DNA of 64,000 nucleotides from an uncultured Dechloromonas sp. (GCF_945957265.1 NZ_CAMFKO010000015.1:1-64000); one strand, 5' to 3'. Shown: positions 54,258 to 63,830, counted from the stretch's first letter. Program-made: numbers and translations. Notes: generated by a model from the letters alone, not told the origin.

Positions 54258-54999
54258 ACCGGGCACCGCCGGCGTCGGCAAGCTGGGCCTGTGCTCCGGC
54301 TGCAGCCACTATCCGGACTTTTTGAAGGCCGGGCGCTGCACGCCGGGCGACGCCTGCATCCGCGCCCACAGCGGCCGGCAGATCGACCGCTTCCTGCGCC
54401 AGAACCGCGACGAGGCAGCGAAATACCTCGACGACATTTTCTGGGAGCGGCGCGCCATCGCCGCCCGCTATGCGCCCATAGCCGCCATCGACCACCTGAA
54501 GTCCGACCCCGACGAGGTCGTCCGCCGCGTCGTCGCCACCCGCCTGCCGATCGAACAGCTCGCCGGCATGATCGGCGACCCGGACCGCGAGGTGCGCCTG
54601 TCGGTCGCCACCCGGCTGCCCGAAGCGCTGCTCGTCCGCCTGCTCGACGACGGCGATTACCTGATCCGCGCCACCGTCGCCCGCCGCCTGCCGCACGGCC
54701 AGCTGGCCAAGCTGGCCAGGGACGGCGAGCGCGAGGTACGCAAGGTCGTCGCCTCGCGCCTGCCGCCCTTTGCGCTGCACCTGCTGGCCGGCGACGCCGA
54801 ACCGGAAGTGCGCGCCATCGTCGCCGAGCGCGCCCTGCCCGGCCTGGCCGCCACGCTGCTCAACGACCCCGAATGGTGGGTGCGCCTGGCCGCCGTGGGC
54901 AACGCACCGCTCGAATTCCTGCCGCCGCTGACCGAAGACCCCGAGGTCGAAGTCCGCGAGGCTGCCCAAGCCCGGCTCGCCGAGTCGGAAGCTGCCTAA
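54247..54999 (+). CDS. 4Fe-4S leucine-rich-variant (LRV) repeat protein
   Basis: A 250-residue protein with an N-terminal Cys cluster (C16, C19, C31, C37) followed by six or seven LRV/HEAT-like repeats of about 24 residues (for example DPDEVVRRVVATRLPIEQLAGMI-type units). It resembles the LRV iron-sulfur protein encoded after nifY in Azotobacter. Function unknown, perhaps a scaffold. The ATG at 54247 overlaps the preceding gene by 11 bp; a TTG at 54232 is less likely. Confidence 0.85.
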   Translation: MTSEPGTAGVGKLGLCSGCSHYPDFLKAGRCTPGDACIRAHSGRQIDRFLRQNRDEAAKYLDDIFWERRAIAARYAPIAAIDHLKSDPDEVVRRVVATRLPIEQLAGMIGDPDREVRLSVATRLPEALLVRLLDDGDYLIRATVARRLPHGQLAKLARDGEREVRKVVASRLPPFALHLLAGDAEPEVRAIVAERALPGLAATLLNDPEWWVRLAAVGNAPLEFLPPLTEDPEVEVREAAQARLAESEAA

Positions 55000-55159
55000 G
55001 AGCCTGTGAAATATTCATTCACGCCCGCTCCCCGCGCCCAGACGAGCCCGCTCGGCGTTGCAAATGCTCGCCATAGGCCAAGCTATGGCTGTGCTTTGCG
55101 CCTTGATCGTGCACGCCCGGGCACGTTGCTCGGCCGCGCCCGAATAATTCACAGACTCT
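54999..55159. repeat. 161-bp MITE-like inverted-repeat element
   Basis: Imperfect 18-bp inverted ends: AGAGCCTGTGAAATATTC at 54999 and the complement of AGAGTCTGTGAATTATTC at 55142-55159. Inner hairpin GCCATAGGCCAAGCTATGGC near 55070. Its left end reaches the stop codon of the LRV gene. No coding capacity. Confidence 0.65.
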
Positions 55160-55175
55160 GACCCAAGGAAAAATC

Positions 55176-56144
55176 ATGAAGGAAACCCTGGCCTGGACGG
55201 AATACTGCAAGTCGCTGTCGCCGGCGATCGTCGAAACCTGCGCCAAGGCAGCGGTCAGCGCCGGCCCCGCCGCGCTGGTCAAGGCGCTGGGCCACGAAAT
55301 CCCCGACTGGAAATTCCGCCACAGCTTCGCGCGCGGCGGCTGGTATCGACTGGGCGGCCTGATCGACGATGCCGGCAATCGCCTGAGCGACAGCCTGGAA
55401 ACCTGGGTCGAGCAGGAACTCGACGCCCGCGACGGCGACCTGCACCGGCTCGCCGACGACTACGCCGAGCGCACGCTGTTCGCCACCCGCCTGGTCGGCC
55501 AGACGCATTACCTGGTCGCCTCGGAAGGCGACAGGCACGACGGCTTCCTGCAACTGGAAATCGAGGACCTGCAGGAAATCCGCGCCCACCGGCTGTTCGC
55601 CAACGATCCGGGGAGCGTGGAAGAACTGGTCGATCCGCGCGGCGGCAAGGAAACGCCGCTCCCGGTCGGCCTGCCTTTCTACGCCTTCCGCCGCCTGCAG
55701 CACATCGGCGCCTTCCTGAACCGCATGCGGGTACAAAAGCCGGAACCCGCCCCCATCCACCGCATGCTCGAGGACTGGGCAAAAAGCAGCGCCGGCAGCA
55801 CCAGCGCCTGGTGCAACCACTGGGTCATCGCCACCCGCGAACACCTCGACCGCTACCACCAGGCGGTATTCCGCGCCCAGCCCATCGCCACCCTGGCCGG
55901 CGACCCGCCGGAATTCGAAGCCGCCCAGGGCATCAGCGGGCTGAAACTGCAGGAAAGCCTGAGCCATTTCGACCGCGAAGTCGGCTACCCGATGGCCTGG
56001 TACTTCCACATGCTGAGCGGCAAGGCAGTGCCGCACTGGGTGGCGCAGACGGCCGTGGAGGACGCCCTGGCCGGCTTCGCCTACCTGCCGCAGAAGGACG
56101 TGGACGTGGTGCGCGGCTGGCTGCACCGGCCGTACGCGCCGTAG
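55176..56144 (+). CDS. Unknown protein at the end of the nifHDK operon
   Basis: A 322-residue soluble protein, not recognised. It is rich in Trp/His/Glu, with SLETWVEQELDARDGDLHRLADDYAERT, FYAFRRLQHIGAFLNRM, SAWCNHWVIATREHLD and HFDREVGYPMAWYFHM. No signal peptide or helix bundle. It follows the LRV gene after an inverted-repeat element, so co-transcription with nif is likely but not certain. A hairpin after its stop (56152-56168) suggests it closes the unit. Confidence 0.75.
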   Translation: MKETLAWTEYCKSLSPAIVETCAKAAVSAGPAALVKALGHEIPDWKFRHSFARGGWYRLGGLIDDAGNRLSDSLETWVEQELDARDGDLHRLADDYAERTLFATRLVGQTHYLVASEGDRHDGFLQLEIEDLQEIRAHRLFANDPGSVEELVDPRGGKETPLPVGLPFYAFRRLQHIGAFLNRMRVQKPEPAPIHRMLEDWAKSSAGSTSAWCNHWVIATREHLDRYHQAVFRAQPIATLAGDPPEFEAAQGISGLKLQESLSHFDREVGYPMAWYFHMLSGKAVPHWVAQTAVEDALAGFAYLPQKDVDVVRGWLHRPYAP

Positions 56145-56151
56145 GGAATGC

Positions 56152-56168
56152 GCGCGGCGATGCCGCGC
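56152..56168 (+). terminator. Hairpin after the nifHDK-linked operon
   Basis: Perfect GCGCGGC/GCCGCGC stem with a 3-base loop, 8 bases after the stop at 56144. No T run follows. Confidence 0.5.
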
Positions 56169-56279
56169 CTGGCACGGGCAGGAATCTTTACGACATTTTT
56201 ACGAGGCAATTGCCAGAATGATCAGCGTTTTTATACGGGGTAGCCTAGTCTGTCGCTACCCCAACTCCGGAAACGCGAC

Positions 56280-57803
56280 ATGGAATCGACTGCCCAGAAC
56301 GCTCACGCATCGGCCCTCAAGAACCTTGGGCTGACGGTTCTCGCCTGCATCGCCACGACGGTCGTCGCCACCCCCCTGCTCGGTCATCTCGACCTGGCCA
56401 ACATCGTCATGCTGTTCCTGCTGACCGTGCTGGTCATCGCCGTCAAGCTCGGCCGGAACGCCGCCGTGCTGGCCTCGATTCTCAGCGTTCTGCTGTTCGA
56501 CATCTTTTTCGTCGCGCCGCGTTTCTCGCTGGCGGTCAGCGACATCCAGTACCTGGTGACCTTTGCGGTGATGCTGGTCACCGGGCTGACCACCGCGCAT
56601 TTCACCTCGATTCTCCGCCAGAAGGCGAAAGAGGCCGAGCAGCGCGAGCAGCGCACCGCCGGCTTGTACCAGCTGGCGCGCCAACTGGCCGGGACACTCA
56701 CCACGGAGCAGGTGGTCGACATCGCCGAAGCCTTCATCGGCCAGCAACTCGCCGCCCGGTCCTGCATCCTGGTCCCCGATGACAGCGGGCAGGGATTGCT
56801 CGCGGCCGGCACCGCCAACCCGCTGCCGATCGAAACCCGCCTGGCGACCGTTGCGCTGGAAAGCGGCCAGCTGGTGCGCAGCGAGGAAATCGGCGACATG
56901 GGCTATGCGCCGCTCTATCTGCCCTTGCGCGCCTCGATGCGCATTCGCGGCGTATTGGCCGTGCGCTTTGCCGCCCCGCCCAAGGAACCTTCCGCCGATA
57001 CGATCTCCCTGCTCGAAGCGCTGGCTTCCCTGGTCGCGGTGGCCCTGGAGCGCCTGCATTATGTCCAGGTCGCCCAGGCGACCGAGGTGAAGATGCTGAC
57101 CGAACGCCTGCGCAGTTCCATCCTGTCGGCGCTGTCCCATGACCTGCGCACGCCGCTGACCGCCATGGTCGGCCTGGCCGATTCGCTCTTCCTGGTCAAG
57201 CCGGCCTTGCCTGCCACCGCACTGGAAACCGCACAGGCCCTGCATGAACAGTCGGCACGACTGGCCGGCATGGTCGGCAACCTGCTCGACATGGCCCGCC
57301 TCAACGCTGGCGAAGTCACCCTGCGCCCCGAGTGGCAGCCCTTGGAGGAAGTGGTCGGCGCCGGGATCAAGCTGCTCGGCAATGCCCTGGCCGAGCACCC
57401 GGTCAAGGTCGACCTGCCGGCGGACTTGCCCCTCCTGCAATTCGATGCGGTCCTGATCGAGCGGGTGCTGTGCAACCTGCTGGAGAATGCCGCGAAATAC
57501 GCACCGCCGCGCACGCCGATCGAACTGGCGGCCCGACGCAGCGGCGGAATCGTCGAGGTGACGGTCAAGGATCATGGCCCCGGCTTCCCCGAGCATCGGC
57601 GCGACGAACTGTTCAACATGTTCGTGCGCGGCCAGGCCGAATCCGGCAAGCCCGGCGCCGGCCTCGGCCTGGCCATCTGCAAGGCCATCGTCGAAGCGCA
57701 TGGCGGCCATATCCGTGCCGAAAACCGGCCCGCCGGCGGCGCCTGCGTCAGCTTCACGCTGCCCGTCGGCAATCCGCCCGTCGTCGAGGAGGAAGCGGAA
57801 TGA
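56280..57803 (+). CDS. KdpD-like sensor histidine kinase lacking the N-terminal KdpD/USP part
   Basis: A 507-residue membrane kinase equal to the C-terminal part of KdpD: a four-helix DUF4118 module (about 15-108), a GAF-like region (about 125-262), HisKA with phospho-His287 (LSHDLRTPL), and HATPase_c (NLLENAAKY, GPGFP, GAGLGLAICK). The N-terminal KdpD sensor and universal-stress domains (about 400 residues) are absent. Overlaps the response regulator by 4 bp; kup follows, so it probably senses K+ or turgor. Confidence 0.88.
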   Translation: MESTAQNAHASALKNLGLTVLACIATTVVATPLLGHLDLANIVMLFLLTVLVIAVKLGRNAAVLASILSVLLFDIFFVAPRFSLAVSDIQYLVTFAVMLVTGLTTAHFTSILRQKAKEAEQREQRTAGLYQLARQLAGTLTTEQVVDIAEAFIGQQLAARSCILVPDDSGQGLLAAGTANPLPIETRLATVALESGQLVRSEEIGDMGYAPLYLPLRASMRIRGVLAVRFAAPPKEPSADTISLLEALASLVAVALERLHYVQVAQATEVKMLTERLRSSILSALSHDLRTPLTAMVGLADSLFLVKPALPATALETAQALHEQSARLAGMVGNLLDMARLNAGEVTLRPEWQPLEEVVGAGIKLLGNALAEHPVKVDLPADLPLLQFDAVLIERVLCNLLENAAKYAPPRTPIELAARRSGGIVEVTVKDHGPGFPEHRRDELFNMFVRGQAESGKPGAGLGLAICKAIVEAHGGHIRAENRPAGGACVSFTLPVGNPPVVEEEAE

Positions 57804-58486
57804 GCGCCGCCAAGGTTCTGGTCATCGAGGACGAGAAGCAGATACGTCGTTTCGTGCGGGCGGCGCTGGAAGAGGAAGGCTGCCAGGTGAGCGAGGCGGA
57901 AAGCATGGCGCAGGGACTGATCGAGGCCGGCTCCCGCCAGCCGGACCTGCTCATCCTCGACCTCGGGCTGCCCGATGGCAACGGCATCGACCTGATCCGC
58001 GACCTGCGCGGCTGGTCGAATATCCCGATCCTCATTCTCTCCGCGCGCTCCCAGGAAACCGACAAGATCGACGCGCTGGACGCCGGTGCCGACGACTACC
58101 TGACCAAGCCCTTCAGCGTCGGCGAGCTGCGGGCACGGCTGCGCGCCCTCCTCCGGCGGCGCAGCCGCAGCGGGGAGACGGCCTCCCCGGTCATCGAATT
58201 CGGCAGCATCGTGGTGGACCTGTCGCGGCGAACGATCAGCCGCGCCGGCGAAGCGGTGCATCTGACGCCGCTCGAATACCGCCTGCTGTCGGCCCTGCTG
58301 GCGCAACCCGGCAAGGTGCTGACCCAGCGCAACCTGCTGCGCGAGATCTGGGGACCGGCCTATATCGAGAGCAGCCACTACCTGCGGGTCTACGTCGGCC
58401 ACCTGCGCCAGAAACTCGAAGACGACCCGACCCAGCCCCGACATTTTCTGACCGAAACCGGCGTCGGCTACCGCTTCCAGCCCTAA
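57800..58486 (+). CDS. KdpE-like OmpR-family response regulator
   Basis: A 228-residue regulator: receiver domain with Asp54 (LILDLGLPDG) and a C-terminal OmpR winged helix (HLTPLEYRLLSALL, YLRVYVGHLRQKLE, GVGYRF). Closely KdpE-like. Coupled to the kinase by an ATGA overlap and 9 bp ahead of kup, which it probably regulates; kdpFABC is not in the window. Confidence 0.92.
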   Translation: MSAAKVLVIEDEKQIRRFVRAALEEEGCQVSEAESMAQGLIEAGSRQPDLLILDLGLPDGNGIDLIRDLRGWSNIPILILSARSQETDKIDALDAGADDYLTKPFSVGELRARLRALLRRRSRSGETASPVIEFGSIVVDLSRRTISRAGEAVHLTPLEYRLLSALLAQPGKVLTQRNLLREIWGPAYIESSHYLRVYVGHLRQKLEDDPTQPRHFLTETGVGYRFQP

Positions 58487-58495
58487 GGGAAAATC

Positions 58496-60376
58496 ATGCA
58501 CCAAGAACACGACAAGAAGCGTCTGGCGACGCTGACCCTGGCCGCCCTCGGCGTCGTTTATGGCGACATCGGGACCAGCCCGCTGTATTCGATCAAGGAG
58601 GTCTTCGGCGGCGCCCACCATCCGGTGCCGATCACCCCGGACAACGTGCTCGGCATCCTGTCGCTGTTCTTCTGGACGCTGATCGTCGTCGTCACGCTGA
58701 AGTACGTCTCCTTCATCATGCGCGCCAACAACAAGGGCGAAGGCGGCATCATCGCCCTGATGACGCTGGCCCTGCACAAGGGAACGCCCGGCACCTGGCA
58801 GCAGAAGCTGCTGATCACCCTGGGCCTGTTCGGCGCCGCGCTGTTCTACGGCGACGGGGTCATCACGCCAGCGATTTCCGTCCTGTCCGCCGTCGAGGGG
58901 CTGGAAATCATCACTCCGGCCTGCAAGCCCTACATCCTGCCGATCACCCTGAGCGTCCTGGTCGGCCTGTTCATCTTCCAGCGCCGGGGAACCGCCAGCG
59001 TCGGCGCCCTGTTCGGCCCGGTCATGCTCATCTGGTTCGCCGTGCTGGCGCTGCTCGGCGCCCTCGCCATCGTCGACAACCCGGCCGTGCTGGCCGCCAT
59101 CAACCCGCTGCATGCCCTGCGCTTCATCACCGGCAATTCGCTGCTCGGCTTCTTTGCGCTGGGCGCTGTCGTCCTCTGCATCACCGGCGCCGAGGCGCTC
59201 TATGCCGACATGGGCCACTTCGGCGCCAAGCCGATCCAATACGCCTGGCTCGGCTACGTGATGCCGGCCCTGCTCATCAACTACTTCGGCCAGGGCGCAC
59301 TGCTGCTGGCCGACCCGGGTGCCGTGGAGAACCCGTTTTACCGGCTGGCGCCGGAATGGGCCCTGCTGCCCCTGGTCATCCTGTCCACCATCGCCACCAT
59401 CATTGCCTCGCAAGCGGTCATTTCCGGCGCTTTCTCGATCACCCAGCAGGCCATTCAGCTCGGCTACACGCCGCGCCTGGAAATCCAGCACACCTCGGAG
59501 CGGGAAATCGGCCAGATCTACCTGCCCGGCATCAACTGGCTGCTGCTGATCGCCATCGTCGCGCTGGTCGTCGAGTTCGGTTCGTCGTCGAACCTGGCTG
59601 CGGCCTACGGCATTGCCGTCACGGGAACCATGCTGATCACCAACATCCTGGCCATTGCCGTCGCCGTCCGCCTGTGGGACTGGAGCCCGCTGCGGGCCGT
59701 GCTCGGCGCCCTGCCCTTCATCTGCATCGACCTCGGCTTCTTCCTCGCCAACTCGGTGAAGATTCCCGACGGCGGCTGGTTCCCGCTGCTCTTCGGCCTG
59801 GCCATCTTCATCCTGCTGACAACCTGGAAGCGCGGCCGCGAGCTGCTCGGCGAACGCCTGTCCGCGGACGCCATGGCCTTGCCGCCGTTCATCGCCAGCA
59901 TTGGCGAAGGCGGCGTCGAACGCGTCGCCGGAACCGCGGTATTCCTGACGCCCAACCCCCAGCTGGTGCCGCACGCCATGCTGCACAGCCTGAAGCACTA
60001 CAAGGCCTTGCACGAACAGGTCATCGTCCTCAGCGTCGAAGTCTTCGACGTGCCTTACGTGCCCGATGTCGACCGGGTCGAAATACGTCGTCTGAGCGGA
60101 AACTTCAGCCAGGTCATCGTGCAGTACGGTTTCAAGGACGAGCCGGATATTCCGGCCGCGCTGGCACGCTGTCGCGAAGTCGGCCTGGAAGTGGACATGA
60201 TGGACACCTCGTTCTTCCTCGGCCGGGAGACCCTGATACCGAAGCTGGGATCGGACATGGCCTATTGGCGGGAGCTGCTGTTTGTGGCGATGTTCCGGAA
60301 TGCGGGCAGCGCCACCGCATTCTTCAAGATTCCGTCGAACCGGGTGGTGGAACTGGGTTCGCAGGTCGTCCTCTAG
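58496..60376 (+). CDS. kup: Kup, low-affinity potassium:proton symporter
   Basis: A 626-residue transporter with about 12 membrane helices and a C-terminal cytoplasmic domain. Kup signature at the N-terminus: LGVVYGDIGTSPLYSIKEVF; then FYGDGVITPAISVLSAVEG and TGAEALYADMGHFG. It imports K+. Third gene of an operon with a KdpD/KdpE-like pair. Confidence 0.95.
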   Translation: MHQEHDKKRLATLTLAALGVVYGDIGTSPLYSIKEVFGGAHHPVPITPDNVLGILSLFFWTLIVVVTLKYVSFIMRANNKGEGGIIALMTLALHKGTPGTWQQKLLITLGLFGAALFYGDGVITPAISVLSAVEGLEIITPACKPYILPITLSVLVGLFIFQRRGTASVGALFGPVMLIWFAVLALLGALAIVDNPAVLAAINPLHALRFITGNSLLGFFALGAVVLCITGAEALYADMGHFGAKPIQYAWLGYVMPALLINYFGQGALLLADPGAVENPFYRLAPEWALLPLVILSTIATIIASQAVISGAFSITQQAIQLGYTPRLEIQHTSEREIGQIYLPGINWLLLIAIVALVVEFGSSSNLAAAYGIAVTGTMLITNILAIAVAVRLWDWSPLRAVLGALPFICIDLGFFLANSVKIPDGGWFPLLFGLAIFILLTTWKRGRELLGERLSADAMALPPFIASIGEGGVERVAGTAVFLTPNPQLVPHAMLHSLKHYKALHEQVIVLSVEVFDVPYVPDVDRVEIRRLSGNFSQVIVQYGFKDEPDIPAALARCREVGLEVDMMDTSFFLGRETLIPKLGSDMAYWRELLFVAMFRNAGSATAFFKIPSNRVVELGSQVVL

Positions 60377-60425
60377 GGCATGTCCGCAGTAAGCGACGGG
60401 AGGCGGCCGCCATTCGCCACCTTCT

Positions 60426-60441
60426 TGTCGCGTTCCCGACA
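60426..60441 (+). promoter_or_regulatory. NifA upstream activator site (nifV)
   Basis: Exact TGT-N10-ACA, 61 bp upstream of the nifV -24 element. Confidence 0.78.
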
Positions 60442-60502
60442 CGACCCCGACAAGCGCCCCGCGACAGGATAAAAACAATAGTAAATTCAATGGGTTGAAT
60501 AC

Positions 60503-60518
60503 TGGCACCACCCTTGCT
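60503..60518 (+). promoter_or_regulatory. Sigma54 (-24/-12) promoter of nifV operon
   Basis: TGGCAC, five bases, TTGCT: perfect RpoN consensus, 24 bp before the nifV start. Confidence 0.92.
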
Positions 60519-60541
60519 ACGGAAGCAGCAAGGAGATTGCC

Positions 60542-61678
60542 ATGACCCAGTCCTTCATCACCATCAACGACACGACCCTGCGCGACGGCGAGCAATCGGC
60601 GGGCGTGGCGTTTTCGTTGGCGGAGAAACTGGAGATCGCCCGCCAGCTCGCCGCCATCGGCGTGCCGGAACTGGAAGTCGGCATCCCGGCCATGGGCGAC
60701 GAGGAGCGCGAATCGATCCGCGCCGTGGCCGACCTCAAGCTGGCGCCGCGCCTGATGGTGTGGAGCCGCATGCACCCGGCCGACATCGCCGCCTGCGCCG
60801 GCCTCGGCGCCCACCTGATCGACATCTCGGTGCCCGCCTCCGACCAGCACCTGGCCTACAAGCTGCAGCAGGATCGCGCCTGGCTGTTGCGCGAACTGCC
60901 CAGGTACATCGGCGCCGCGCTCAGCCTCGGCCTCGAAGTCGGCCTCGGCTGCGAGGATGCCTCGCGGGCCGACATGGGTTTCCTGTGCGCCCTGGCCGAA
61001 ACCGCCGAGCGCGCCGGCGCCCGCCGCCTGCGCTTCGCCGACACCCTGGGCATCCTCGAACCCTTCGCCACCTACGACAGGATTTCCACGCTGTGCCGGC
61101 GCAGCGGCCTGGAGATCGAAATGCATGCCCACGACGACATGGGGCTGGCCACGGCCAACACCCTCGCCGCCTGCAAGGCCGGCGCCACGCACGTGAACAC
61201 CACGGTCAACGGGCTGGGCGAACGGGCCGGCAATGCGCCGCTCGAGGAAGTGGTGCTCGGCCTCGACAAGCTGCATGGCATCGCCACCGGCATCGACCTC
61301 AAGGGCTTTCCGTCGCTGTCGGCCAAGGTGGCCGCCGCCTCCGGCCGCGCCATCCCGTGGCAGAAGAGCGTGGTCGGCGCCGGCGCCTTCACGCACGAAG
61401 CCGGCATCCACGTCGATGGCCTGCTGAAGCACCCGGACAACTACCAGGGCTTCGATCCGCGCGAGGTCGGCCAGGCGCACCGCATCGTGCTCGGCAAGCA
61501 TTCCGGCTCGCGTGCCGTGCAGGTCGTCTATGCCGGGCTGGGCGTCGAACTCGGCGAAAGCGAGGCGCAGGCCATGCTGCCCCATGTCCGCGCCTTCGTC
61601 GCCGCACACAAGCACCCGCCAGAAACGTCCGACCTGCGCGACCTTCTGGCTTCGCTGCGGAGCCTCCACCATGTCTGA
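60542..61678 (+). CDS. nifV: NifV, homocitrate synthase
   Basis: A 378-residue DRE-TIM enzyme condensing acetyl-CoA with 2-oxoglutarate to give homocitrate, the organic ligand of FeMo-cofactor. TLRDGEQ at 12-18, the metal-binding HAHDDMGLA at about 196-204, and [13 protein letters not shown] and GKHSGSRAV in place. First gene of the nifV-cysE-unknown-nifW-nifZ-nifM operon. AAGGAG site. Confidence 0.97.
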   Translation: MTQSFITINDTTLRDGEQSAGVAFSLAEKLEIARQLAAIGVPELEVGIPAMGDEERESIRAVADLKLAPRLMVWSRMHPADIAACAGLGAHLIDISVPASDQHLAYKLQQDRAWLLRELPRYIGAALSLGLEVGLGCEDASRADMGFLCALAETAERAGARRLRFADTLGILEPFATYDRISTLCRRSGLEIEMHAHDDMGLATANTLAACKAGATHVNTTVNGLGERAGNAPLEEVVLGLDKLHGIATGIDLKGFPSLSAKVAAASGRAIPWQKSVVGAGAFTHEAGIHVDGLLKHPDNYQGFDPREVGQAHRIVLGKHSGSRAVQVVYAGLGVELGESEAQAMLPHVRAFVAAHKHPPETSDLRDLLASLRSLHHV

Positions 61679-62468
61679 AACGATGACCATGACCGCCCCC
61701 TTGCCGTCCGCCCTGCCCACCCCCGGCCTGTGGGCCACCCTCAAGGAGGATCTGGCCTGCGTCTTCCAGCGCGACCCGGCGGCCCGCTCGACCCTGGAGG
61801 TGCTGACCACCTATCCCGGCGTCCATGCCATCCTGACCCATCGCCTGGCGCATCGCCTGTGGCAAGCCGGCTGGCGTTTCCCGGCCCGCTTCCTGTCCTT
61901 CCTCGGGCGGACGCTGACCAATGTCGACATCCACCCCGGCGCCACCATCGGCCGCCGCTTCTTCATCGACCACGGCGCCGGCGTGGTGATCGGCGAGACG
62001 GCCGAAGTCGGCGACGACGTGACGCTCTATCACGGCGTCACGCTGGGCGGCACCTCGTGGAACAAGGGCAAGCGCCACCCGACGCTGGCCGACGGCGTGG
62101 TCGTCGGCGCCGGCGCCAAGATACTCGGCCCCATCCGCATCGGCGAGCGCGTCCGCGTCGGCGCCAATTCGGTGGTGGTCAAGGACGTGCCGGCCGAGCG
62201 GACCGTCGTCGGTGTTCCCGGCCGGATCGTCGACACCCGTCTCGGCCCGGCACGCCTGAGCGAAGGCATCAACCTCGACCACAACGTGATGCCCGACCCG
62301 GTCGCCAAATCCATCGCCTGCCTGATCGAGCGCATCGAAACGCTGGAAAGGGAACTGGCCGAGCTGCGCCACGAACCGCCCCCCGCCGATCGCACCGGCG
62401 AATGCCGCAGCTGCTCCGCCGGCGACCTGTGCTGTGAACATGAAGAACTGCGTGAGGCCATGCACTGA
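61671..62468 (+). CDS. cysE: CysE, serine O-acetyltransferase (nif-linked)
   Basis: A 265-residue left-handed beta-helix acetyltransferase making O-acetylserine for cysteine synthesis. Motifs: [41 protein letters not shown] in consecutive hexapeptides and VVGVPGRIV. The C-terminus has an unusual Cys-rich tail ([11 protein letters not shown]). It overlaps nifV by 8 bp, as cysE1 does in Azotobacter; it supplies cysteine for Fe-S clusters. Confidence 0.93.
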   Translation: MSETMTMTAPLPSALPTPGLWATLKEDLACVFQRDPAARSTLEVLTTYPGVHAILTHRLAHRLWQAGWRFPARFLSFLGRTLTNVDIHPGATIGRRFFIDHGAGVVIGETAEVGDDVTLYHGVTLGGTSWNKGKRHPTLADGVVVGAGAKILGPIRIGERVRVGANSVVVKDVPAERTVVGVPGRIVDTRLGPARLSEGINLDHNVMPDPVAKSIACLIERIETLERELAELRHEPPPADRTGECRSCSAGDLCCEHEELREAMH

Positions 62469-62469
62469 C

Positions 62470-63021
62470 ATGGACCTGCTCGATTTCTCCGACTGCAAGC
62501 TCTATTTCGAGGACGCGCTGCCCGCCGATGCCGAGCGGCTGATCGCCCGGGCGGCGCAGGACTACGGCGACCCGGCGGCCGAACTGAGCCTGCTCCGCGC
62601 CCACCTGCTGGCGCCGGAACACCTGACCGTGCTGGTCAGCCTGTACCGCTACTACTTCTACCAGCACCGCCTCGACGACGTGCTGATCGTCGCCGAACAC
62701 GCCAAGCGCGTATCCGCCCGCCACCTCGGCATGCCCGACGACTGGCGGCAGATCGACGAGGCCCGGCTCGGCTCGGCCGCCGCCACCTCCTTCGGCCTGC
62801 TCCGCTTCTACCTGCTGGCGCTCAAGGCCGAAAGCGTCGTCCTGCTCCGCCTCGGCCGCATCGCCGAATCGCGCGACCGGCTGAGCAAGCTGGCCGCGCT
62901 GGACAGCCGCGACCACCTCGGCGCCGCCAAGCTACTTGAAGTGGTCGACGAATTCCAGCAGGAAGGCCAGCCCGCAAGCGCCCCGGCCGACACCCCATCC
63001 CTCACCTTTGCCGCAGCCTGA
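62470..63021 (+). CDS. Unknown helical protein in the nifV-nifW operon
   Basis: A 183-residue all-helical protein resembling TPR-like repeats (AELSLLRAHLLAPEHLTVLVSLYRYYFYQH, in shorter units; AESVVLLRLGRIAESRDRLSKLAALD). It starts 1 bp after cysE and is followed 9 bp later by nifW. No catalytic motif. Position in the operon suggests a maturation or scaffold role; family not recognised. Confidence 0.8.
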   Translation: MDLLDFSDCKLYFEDALPADAERLIARAAQDYGDPAAELSLLRAHLLAPEHLTVLVSLYRYYFYQHRLDDVLIVAEHAKRVSARHLGMPDDWRQIDEARLGSAAATSFGLLRFYLLALKAESVVLLRLGRIAESRDRLSKLAALDSRDHLGAAKLLEVVDEFQQEGQPASAPADTPSLTFAAA

Positions 63022-63030
63022 GGAGGCATC

Positions 63031-63375
63031 ATGGAAGACATCGCCCTGACCCTTGAAGAAGCCATGGAAGAACTGGTTTCGGCCGAGGACTTTCTCGATT
63101 ATTTCGAAGTCCCCTACGAGCCCTCCGTCGTCCATGTGAACCGCCTGCACATCCTGCAGCGCTTCCACGACTACCTGGCCAAGCAGGCGCCCAACCTGCC
63201 GCCCGAGGAAGAGCAGCAGCGCGGCATCTACCGCCTGTGGCTGGAGCGCGCCTACCAGGATTTCGTCGAATCGAACTCGATCCAGGAAAAGGTCTTCGCC
63301 GTCTTCCAGAACCAGGCCCAGCCGGGCGGCGGCTTCAGCTCCTTCGTCTCGCTCGACAAGGTGTTCCGCTCATGA
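63031..63375 (+). CDS. nifW: NifW, nitrogenase-stabilising protein
   Basis: A 114-residue helical protein with the NifW pattern: LVSAEDFLDYFEVPYEPSVVHVNRLHIL and AYQDFVESNSIQEKVFAVF. It associates with MoFe protein during maturation and under O2. Stop overlaps the nifZ start. Confidence 0.95.
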   Translation: MEDIALTLEEAMEELVSAEDFLDYFEVPYEPSVVHVNRLHILQRFHDYLAKQAPNLPPEEEQQRGIYRLWLERAYQDFVESNSIQEKVFAVFQNQAQPGGGFSSFVSLDKVFRS

Positions 63376-63830
63376 TGAATGCCCGCTGGGACTACGGCGA
63401 GGCGGTGCGGCTGACCCGCAACGTCCGCAACGACGGCACCTATCCCGGCCTCGATCCGGGTGCCTTCCTCGTCCGCCGGGGCAGCATCGGCTATGTCGTC
63501 GATGTCGGCACCTTCCTGCAGGACCAGGTCATCTACTCGGTCAATTTCCTCGACGAGGGCAAGATCGTCGGCTGCCGCGAGGAAGAGCTGATCGGCGCCG
63601 ACGAAGCCTGGACGCCGTCGAAATTCGAGTTCCGCGAAAAGGTGCGCGCCGCCAGGGGCCTCGCGGTGAGCGGCGAAACGCTGGTCGCTGCCGGCGAAAT
63701 CGGCGAAGTGATCAAGGTCATCCGCGATGCGCCGGGCGGCGTCGCCTACCACATCCACTTCGACAGCCTGCCGGGACGCCTGCTGCAGATACCGGAAACC
63801 GTCCTCGAAGCAGCCGAGGCACGGGAGTAA
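63372..63830 (+). CDS. nifZ: NifZ, P-cluster maturation protein (long copy)
   Basis: A 152-residue NifZ: YGEAVRLTRNVRNDGTYPGLDPGAFLVRRGSIGYVVDVG and a second half that repeats the fold (GEIGEVIKVIRDAPGGVAYHIHF). Starts at an ATGATG overlapping nifW. The short copy at 815 corresponds to only the first half. Confidence 0.93.
   Translation: MMNARWDYGEAVRLTRNVRNDGTYPGLDPGAFLVRRGSIGYVVDVGTFLQDQVIYSVNFLDEGKIVGCREEELIGADEAWTPSKFEFREKVRAARGLAVSGETLVAAGEIGEVIKVIRDAPGGVAYHIHFDSLPGRLLQIPETVLEAAEARE

Noticed and set aside
55019..55160. Possible tRNA or small RNA in the inverted-repeat element
   Set aside because: No cloverleaf; the palindromic ends fit a MITE-like element better.
56165..56200. Possible -24/-12 promoter before the KdpD-like gene
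   Set aside because: A TGGCAC is present but no TTGC at the right spacing.
57572..61810. 1412-codon minus-strand open frame
   Set aside because: Shadow of kdpE, kup and nifV on the plus strand; low-complexity composition typical of antisense high-GC frames.
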